Shown in pieces: positions 5,333 to 8,476 of a DNA stretch of 8,476 nt. Source of the DNA: Deltaproteobacteria bacterium. GTDB lineage: Bacteria > SAR324 > JACQKK01. The stretch's first letter is position 1. Each line of letters opens with the position of its first letter. Under the pieces are notes generated by a model. It was not told the origin of the DNA. It did not search any database and saw only the letters and a program-made list of their open reading frames with translations. A program made the position numbers and the translations under genes. The stretch covers positions 1-8,476 of the forward strand of contig JAOUPZ010000121.1 of assembly GCA_029879595.1 (NCBI GenBank). Direction: 5' to 3'.

Positions 5333-6310
5333 TCATATCTTCCGCCCCAGGGCCCTCGCCAGGGCCAGCCGGAGCCCTTCCCGCAGGTCCGCCAGCCCTT
5401 CCGACGGCAGAAAGGACACATTCAGAACCATCATCAGGAACGCGAACGGCAGGACATCCCACAAAACCCCCACCGTCAGATGGACCAGCACCATAACCGC
5501 AAAGGCGGGATATCGCAGCCGCCTGTTCCAGATAAATACCGGATACAGCAACTCAAACAGCAACATCGTATAAGTGAAAAAACTCAACATTGATGGAAAC
5601 ATGTCCAGTGTTTCCGGTGCGACAGGGGGCGAGAGCTCCTGGATCCGGGGATGCCAGAAAGCCTGGCCCGCCAGCCAGTCCCCGCCCAGGCGGCGCAGGC
5701 CTGACTGGAAGTACATCACTGAAAGGTGCAGTTGCAGCAGCCGCAGCGGAAAGGTCCCCCAACTGTACTGCGGGCCGACCGGCTCTGTATCCCAGACCCT
5801 GGGCCTGCCTCCTGCCACCGGCAACTCGGACACCGCCGGAGGCAGGGAATACACCGAGAGCACATCGGCGCTGGGAGAAAGCACCAGATAAAACAGTGCG
5901 GTCAGCAAAAGATAATCCAGGCCTATCACCATGGAGGGGTTGTACTTGGCATAACCGAACAGGAATACCATGCACAAAAGTGCCATGAGGCGGGGAAAGA
6001 TCCCCAGCATGAGCATCAGTGAAACGATGATGGCCAGGGTGTGAACCGTCCAGACCCAGCCCACGGTATGGCCCCAGGAAAACACCTCCAGGGGGAAAAA
6101 GGGCGGGTGCCCCTCCGGTCCGGGCGTATTGGCTCCGGCGGTCATTGTGTGAAAGGTGCTGGTCATGTCGAAGGTGTTGACATACAACACGAATACCAGC
6201 ACCAGCGCCGTGCCGATTCTAATCAGGGCCAGTTGCTCGCGGGGGGATGGCGGACCAAACCAGAAACACATCCAGTCCCGCCGCACCCATTCAGTCAAAG
6301 AGGCGATCAT
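5333..6310 (-). CDS. HTTM-domain (vitamin-K gamma-carboxylase-like) membrane protein
   Basis: A 325-residue multi-spanning protein. Hydrophobic segments lie around residues 30-45, 85-103, 107-120, 130-146, 189-204, 240-262, 268-284 and 286-301. The LRLLQLHLSVMYFQSGLRRLGGDWLAGQAFW region (spanning 189-219) matches the HTTM core in order: a helix, then SGLxxL, then DW..G. HTTM proteins are bacterial relatives of gamma-glutamyl carboxylase. The Lys that serves as base in the carboxylase (GVKKL in human) is Arg here (GLRRL, Arg206-Arg207). Carboxylase activity is therefore doubtful. The ATG at 6310 overlaps the upstream gene's TGA by ATGA and has AGGA about ten bases ahead. An in-frame ATG further upstream (6370) would give a 20-residue polar extension and is less likely. 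Probably translationally coupled to the one-helix protein before it. Confidence 0.85.
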   Translation of the reverse strand: MIASLTEWVRRDWMCFWFGPPSPREQLALIRIGTALVLVFVLYVNTFDMTSTFHTMTAGANTPGPEGHPPFFPLEVFSWGHTVGWVWTVHTLAIIVSLMLMLGIFPRLMALLCMVFLFGYAKYNPSMVIGLDYLLLTALFYLVLSPSADVLSVYSLPPAVSELPVAGGRPRVWDTEPVGPQYSWGTFPLRLLQLHLSVMYFQSGLRRLGGDWLAGQAFWHPRIQELSPPVAPETLDMFPSMLSFFTYTMLLFELLYPVFIWNRRLRYPAFAVMVLVHLTVGVLWDVLPFAFLMMVLNVSFLPSEGLADLREGLRLALARALGRKI

Positions 6311-6966
6311 CGGCGTTTCTTCCTCGGTTTGGGACTGGGTTCTTCCAGTTCGGCGGTAACCGGACGCCAACTGCGGGTTATCCCGTCATAGGTACCCAGC
6401 AGTTTGAGATCCTGGATCATCCGCGGCCATTCCCCCGGCCAGGGAAACCTGAAGACGTTTCTGTCCCACTGCCAGCGCACGGTGAACAGTTCAATTTTAA
6501 CCGGCGGTGCCGGAAACTGTTCCAGGATGAACTCCAGCATCTGCCCATGATCTGTTTCCAGCGAGTCCGCCATGGCCGAACCGGCCATCTGCCAGCGGTC
6601 ATGCCTGAGCCTGGGCTTCACGGTGGTATTGGGGAAGCTGCCGCTTACCTGCCCGCCATCCTGAGTGTATATCCGATAGAGATAGTGCAGTTCGCCATGG
6701 GTTATTGGATCCAGCCCAAACACATCGGTGACCCCAAACCAGGACAGGTAGCCAGGTGTGTCCTGCTTGCTGGTGGCCAAAAGCCTGTTTTGCCCCCCTG
6801 GATAAAGCGCGCAGAGCATAATATGCACCACGCCCAGTACCGTCAGGGGCAGACTGAGATAGACCCACTTCAAAGCGATGAACAGGCGCAGCCTGTTGAA
6901 ACCTTTCTCCAAAACAGAGAACAGGGCCTCGCCACGGGACTGATTGTTGTACCCTTCAAAATTCAT
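6307..6966 (-). CDS. One-helix membrane protein, likely partner of the HTTM protein
   Basis: A 219-residue protein with an N-terminal cytoplasmic stretch, one clear helix at about 34-55 (WVYLSLPLTVLGVVHIMLCAL) and a soluble domain of about 150 residues. That domain is rich in aromatic residues and contains ITHGELHYLYRIYTQDG and FTVRWQWDRNVFRFPWPG. It ends in a basic tail (PKPRKKRR). The sequence resembles in layout the single-helix proteins often found beside HTTM genes (for example DUF5819-type in actinobacteria), but I cannot show homology by eye. The stop codon overlaps the HTTM start (ATGA), which strongly suggests coupled translation and a shared complex. The ATG at 6966 has only AGG right before it, so the start signal is weak. 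Function unknown. Confidence 0.75.
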   Translation of the reverse strand: MNFEGYNNQSRGEALFSVLEKGFNRLRLFIALKWVYLSLPLTVLGVVHIMLCALYPGGQNRLLATSKQDTPGYLSWFGVTDVFGLDPITHGELHYLYRIYTQDGGQVSGSFPNTTVKPRLRHDRWQMAGSAMADSLETDHGQMLEFILEQFPAPPVKIELFTVRWQWDRNVFRFPWPGEWPRMIQDLKLLGTYDGITRSWRPVTAELEEPSPKPRKKRR

Positions 6967-7038
6967 CCTGTATAAAACTCTATTCCCCTTGAGGCCGAAA
7001 CCCTGTTTTCAACATTTTTCTGCCGCCGGTAAAAAAAA

Positions 7039-7404
7039 TCAGTGCCCATTTGCGTAGGCTTCCACAACCGAACAGTACTCGTTGAGATTTTTCCTCCATC
7101 TGTCCACTACAACATAGGTGATCCTGTATTTCTCATCCCCTGACAGCGATCTCAGGTTGTACTGGGCGATTCTTCGGGCCTTGTGATCCGCTTCATCCCT
7201 GGTGGATGCGCAGCTTTCACCGGAGGCCATTACCCCAGCCTTGCGCAAAGGCTCCACCCGGTGCCGGTCGTCCTGGATATATATCAGCTCTCCACCGGAC
7301 TCTGAACAGGAACCTGACAGCACCGTGCACAGTCCCGCCGCTGCCAAAACCATAACCGCCCCCCTGGCGGTCTTTTTCCGCAAATTTGAAGCCGCAAACA
7401 TCAT
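7039..7404 (-). CDS. Small exported protein, possible lipoprotein
   Basis: A 121-residue protein with a basic start (NLRKKTARG), a hydrophobic core (AVMVLAAAGLCTVL) and then SGSC at Cys33. That resembles a signal peptide, but the lipobox is imperfect (Ser-Gly-Ser before Cys), so lipidation is uncertain. The mature part is charged and has two further cysteines, Cys65 and Cys111, that could pair in the periplasm. No known family is recognised. AGGAG lies three bases before the first ATG and six before the second, so translation may begin at either (7404 or 7401). The start overlaps the stop of the 66-residue gene upstream, which implies coupling. A T8 run directly follows the stop codon on the coding strand, without a clear stem before it. 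Confidence 0.75.
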   Translation of the reverse strand: MMFAASNLRKKTARGAVMVLAAAGLCTVLSGSCSESGGELIYIQDDRHRVEPLRKAGVMASGESCASTRDEADHKARRIAQYNLRSLSGDEKYRITYVVVDRWRKNLNEYCSVVEAYANGH

Positions 7405-7601
7405 CTTCTCCTATCCCTGCCAGAAACATCCACGCAGGTCACCCAGTGCGGCTGGTAGCCGGTGACCAGCTCAAATCCCCCTTCTTTCTTCCGGGCCACC
7501 AGTTCCATCAGCACAGGATTCAGGGACATCAGGGCCCCCTCAACCTCGACCACGACAACATCCGCGCCGCATTCCTTCACCTTGCATTTCATCGATCTCA
7601 T
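7401..7601 (-). CDS. 66-residue protein with possible Cys/His metal site
   Basis: A short protein beginning MRSMKCKVKECG, followed by beta-prone segments (VVVVEVEGALMSLNP and GGFELVTG) and then PHWVTC. Cys6, Cys11, His52 and Cys56 could form a zinc site of the kind seen in small phage and accessory-gene ribbon proteins (CxnC near the start, HxxxC near the end), but the spacing is not canonical. The product has no signal peptide, so it is presumably cytoplasmic, unlike its neighbours. GGAG is nine bases before ATG 7601; Met4 is a minor alternative. The stop codon overlaps the next gene's start, and the upstream gene ends 26 bases before. Function unknown. Confidence 0.65.
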   Translation of the reverse strand: MRSMKCKVKECGADVVVVEVEGALMSLNPVLMELVARKKEGGFELVTGYQPHWVTCVDVSGRDRRR

Positions 7602-7627
7602 GGATCAACACTCCGGCAACAGTTTTC

Positions 7628-8206
7628 TCATTCCTTCCACGACAGGGTGCTTCCCATCAACAAAGGCTTGTAGTGCTGAAGCATGCGCCCGTTCAATGAC
7701 CGATCTCCTATGCGCAGGCTCACCGGCCAGTAAAAGCTCATGCGCAGCACCTCATCGCAGGCCAGCAGCGTTTTGCTCTTGGCCGAGGCATAGCCCACCG
7801 CGCCGGGTAGAATATTGTTGAACATAAAGGTCTCGAACAATCCACCCTCGACATTCAGGGCCATCGTATTCAGGTATTCGGTGGAATTGTTCAGGCAGGC
7901 GATGGTTATTCGGCAGTACCCCAACTCATCCTCGGATCTTTTGTGGGACACCACCAAAAGGGCATTGGCGGCGCGCGCCCTGGCGCAGAGCGTTGATATC
8001 TGATTTTCCGAAATATCCACCGAACGCATCAGTTCCAGTGATTCCGGCGAGCAGAGCTCTATGCCACGCGCCTGGCCCGGTGTGACGCCGGAAAAAACAA
8101 GGACACCGAACAAAACCGGCAGCACCGCCCTCACCATCCCCCGGATGGAAAGCCACCCTGATCCGGCCCAAACCGGCGAAATAATGTTTTCTGGTTTCAA
8201 TTCCAT
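7628..8206 (-). CDS. Exported protein with five cysteines, unknown function
   Basis: The first gene of the minus-strand run, 192 residues from ATG 8206, which has AGGAA eight bases ahead. The in-frame ATG two codons upstream is too close to the ribosome-binding site. A signal peptide core lies at 25-43 (VRAVLPVLFGVLVFSGVTP), with likely cleavage after GQA (residue 46). Met24 at 8137 would give a more classical short signal peptide but has only a G-run directly before it. The mature part has Cys52, Cys74, Cys98, Cys104 and Cys150, an odd number, so one may be free or bind a ligand. A conserved-looking stretch GYCRITIACLNNSTEYLNTMALN is central. I recognise no family. The neighbours suggest a cell-envelope role. 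Confidence 0.75.
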   Translation of the reverse strand: MELKPENIISPVWAGSGWLSIRGMVRAVLPVLFGVLVFSGVTPGQARGIELCSPESLELMRSVDISENQISTLCARARAANALLVVSHKRSEDELGYCRITIACLNNSTEYLNTMALNVEGGLFETFMFNNILPGAVGYASAKSKTLLACDEVLRMSFYWPVSLRIGDRSLNGRMLQHYKPLLMGSTLSWKE

Positions 8207-8294
8207 GTTCATATTTCCTGATAGGTGATGTTGACACAAAAGATACCTTCCGTCAGCAGATGTTAAACCGGTATGGCGGTTTTTGGAAAACACT

Positions 8295-8314
8295 CTGCCT
8301 CCGGGTGGGGGCAG
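8295..8314. repeat. GC-rich hairpin
   Basis: ctgcctcc (8295-8302) pairs with gggggcag (8307-8314) over 8 bp with one G-T wobble and a 4-base loop. It is the first of three consecutive stems. Confidence 0.5.
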
Positions 8315-8340
8315 GCCAGACAGCCATGTTTTCCCATCTC

Positions 8341-8374
8341 TCAGCTAAACTTTCTGAACTATAGTTTCCGCTGA
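8341..8374. repeat. Two-part hairpin
   Basis: tcagc (8341-8345) pairs with gctga (8370-8374) and aaact (8347-8351) pairs with agttt (8363-8367), a 10-bp stem with a small internal loop. The loop half contains the perfect palindrome aactatagtt (8357-8366), which could alternatively be an operator. Confidence 0.5.
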
Positions 8375-8376
8375 CG

Positions 8377-8400
8377 GGGCTTTTGCGGAGCCCGGTTTTT
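8377..8400 (+). terminator. Candidate Rho-independent terminator, plus strand
   Basis: gggct (8377-8381), a 7-base loop and agccc (8389-8393), followed by ggttttt (8394-8400). The shape is that of an intrinsic terminator reading left to right, but no plus-strand gene precedes it. It could end a small RNA from the same spacer, stop antisense transcription, or be chance. Confidence 0.4.
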
Positions 8401-8476
8401 CCTGAGTCGGGATTTTTACTGGTTTTTTTTAAGTACATTTTACTTGGGGATGTTTTTTTTTTTTTGACAGGGTATT

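Larger units (their letters stand above)
8207..8476. promoter_or_regulatory. Gene-free leader region of the minus-strand run, with three hairpins
   Basis: No gene is seen. It must hold the promoter of the minus-strand run. A weak candidate is TTAACA (minus strand, 8266-8261), 15 bases from TATCTT (8245-8240). The region also carries three consecutive hairpins at 8295-8393, a short repeat aagta/tactt (8431-8445) and a run of 13 T at 8453-8465. The right end is AT-rich compared with the rest. Confidence 0.35.

Noticed and set aside
5574..6391. Several plus-strand open frames opposite the HTTM gene
   Set aside because: The minus strand gives a coherent multi-spanning membrane protein; the plus frames are low-complexity shadows.
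7039..7060. T8 run after the small exported protein as a terminator
   Set aside because: No stem longer than 3 bp precedes the T-run on the coding strand.
8240..8266. Minus-strand TTAACA/TATCTT as promoter of the cassette
   Set aside because: Spacing is 15 bp and the -10 matches only four of six positions; mentioned in the leader entry but not called as a separate feature.
8343..8376. CTGAGA in the minus-strand leader as a TPP riboswitch core
   Set aside because: The other conserved TPP segments are absent.
8253..8438. Minus-strand 61-residue open frame in the right-end spacer
   Set aside because: No clear ribosome-binding site and it runs through the hairpins; protein-like features are lacking.

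Overview
The window looks like chromosomal DNA of a moderately GC-rich Gram-negative bacterium, most likely a proteobacterium. This rests on two PilZ-type proteins, several Sec-type signal peptides, an A-type iron-sulfur carrier and an isovaleryl-CoA-dehydrogenase-like enzyme. There is no tRNA, rRNA, transposase, integrase or CRISPR array. The exact lineage cannot be read from the sequence alone.

Layout. At the left edge a minus-strand membrane protein runs out of the window, and its 5' part is split between two reading frames (1-417). Overlapping it on the plus strand is a secreted protein of unknown function with a six-residue (18 bp) C-terminal repeat (329-1291). Two plus-strand enzymes follow: an alpha-carbonic anhydrase with unusual features (1401-2186) and an acyl-CoA dehydrogenase (2264-3505). 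Convergent to these on the minus strand are two PilZ-fold proteins, one with the full cyclic-di-GMP motif and one without it (3569-3874 and 4094-4516). A 391-bp divergent spacer separates them from a plus-strand HesB/IscA-type iron-sulfur carrier (4908-5297).

The right part (8206 down to 5333) is a run of five minus-strand genes: a cysteine-containing exported protein, a 66-residue possible metal-ribbon protein, a small exported protein, a one-helix membrane protein and a multi-spanning HTTM (vitamin-K gamma-carboxylase-like) protein. Two of the junctions overlap by a few bases and a third gap is 26 bp, so at least parts are co-translated. The four non-HTTM members are of unrecognised family. 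This run is the best candidate in the window for an undescribed cell-envelope system. Its upstream region (8207-8476) has no gene but contains three consecutive hairpins, the last followed by a T-run.

The left-hand metabolic genes show no obvious joint pathway. Main points for a second look: the carbonic anhydrase has lost both cysteines of the usual disulfide, the proton-shuttle His and any signal peptide. The HTTM protein has Arg where the carboxylase Lys is expected. The two PilZ genes look like canonical and degenerate paralogues. A hairpin may mask the ribosome-binding site of the acyl-CoA dehydrogenase.
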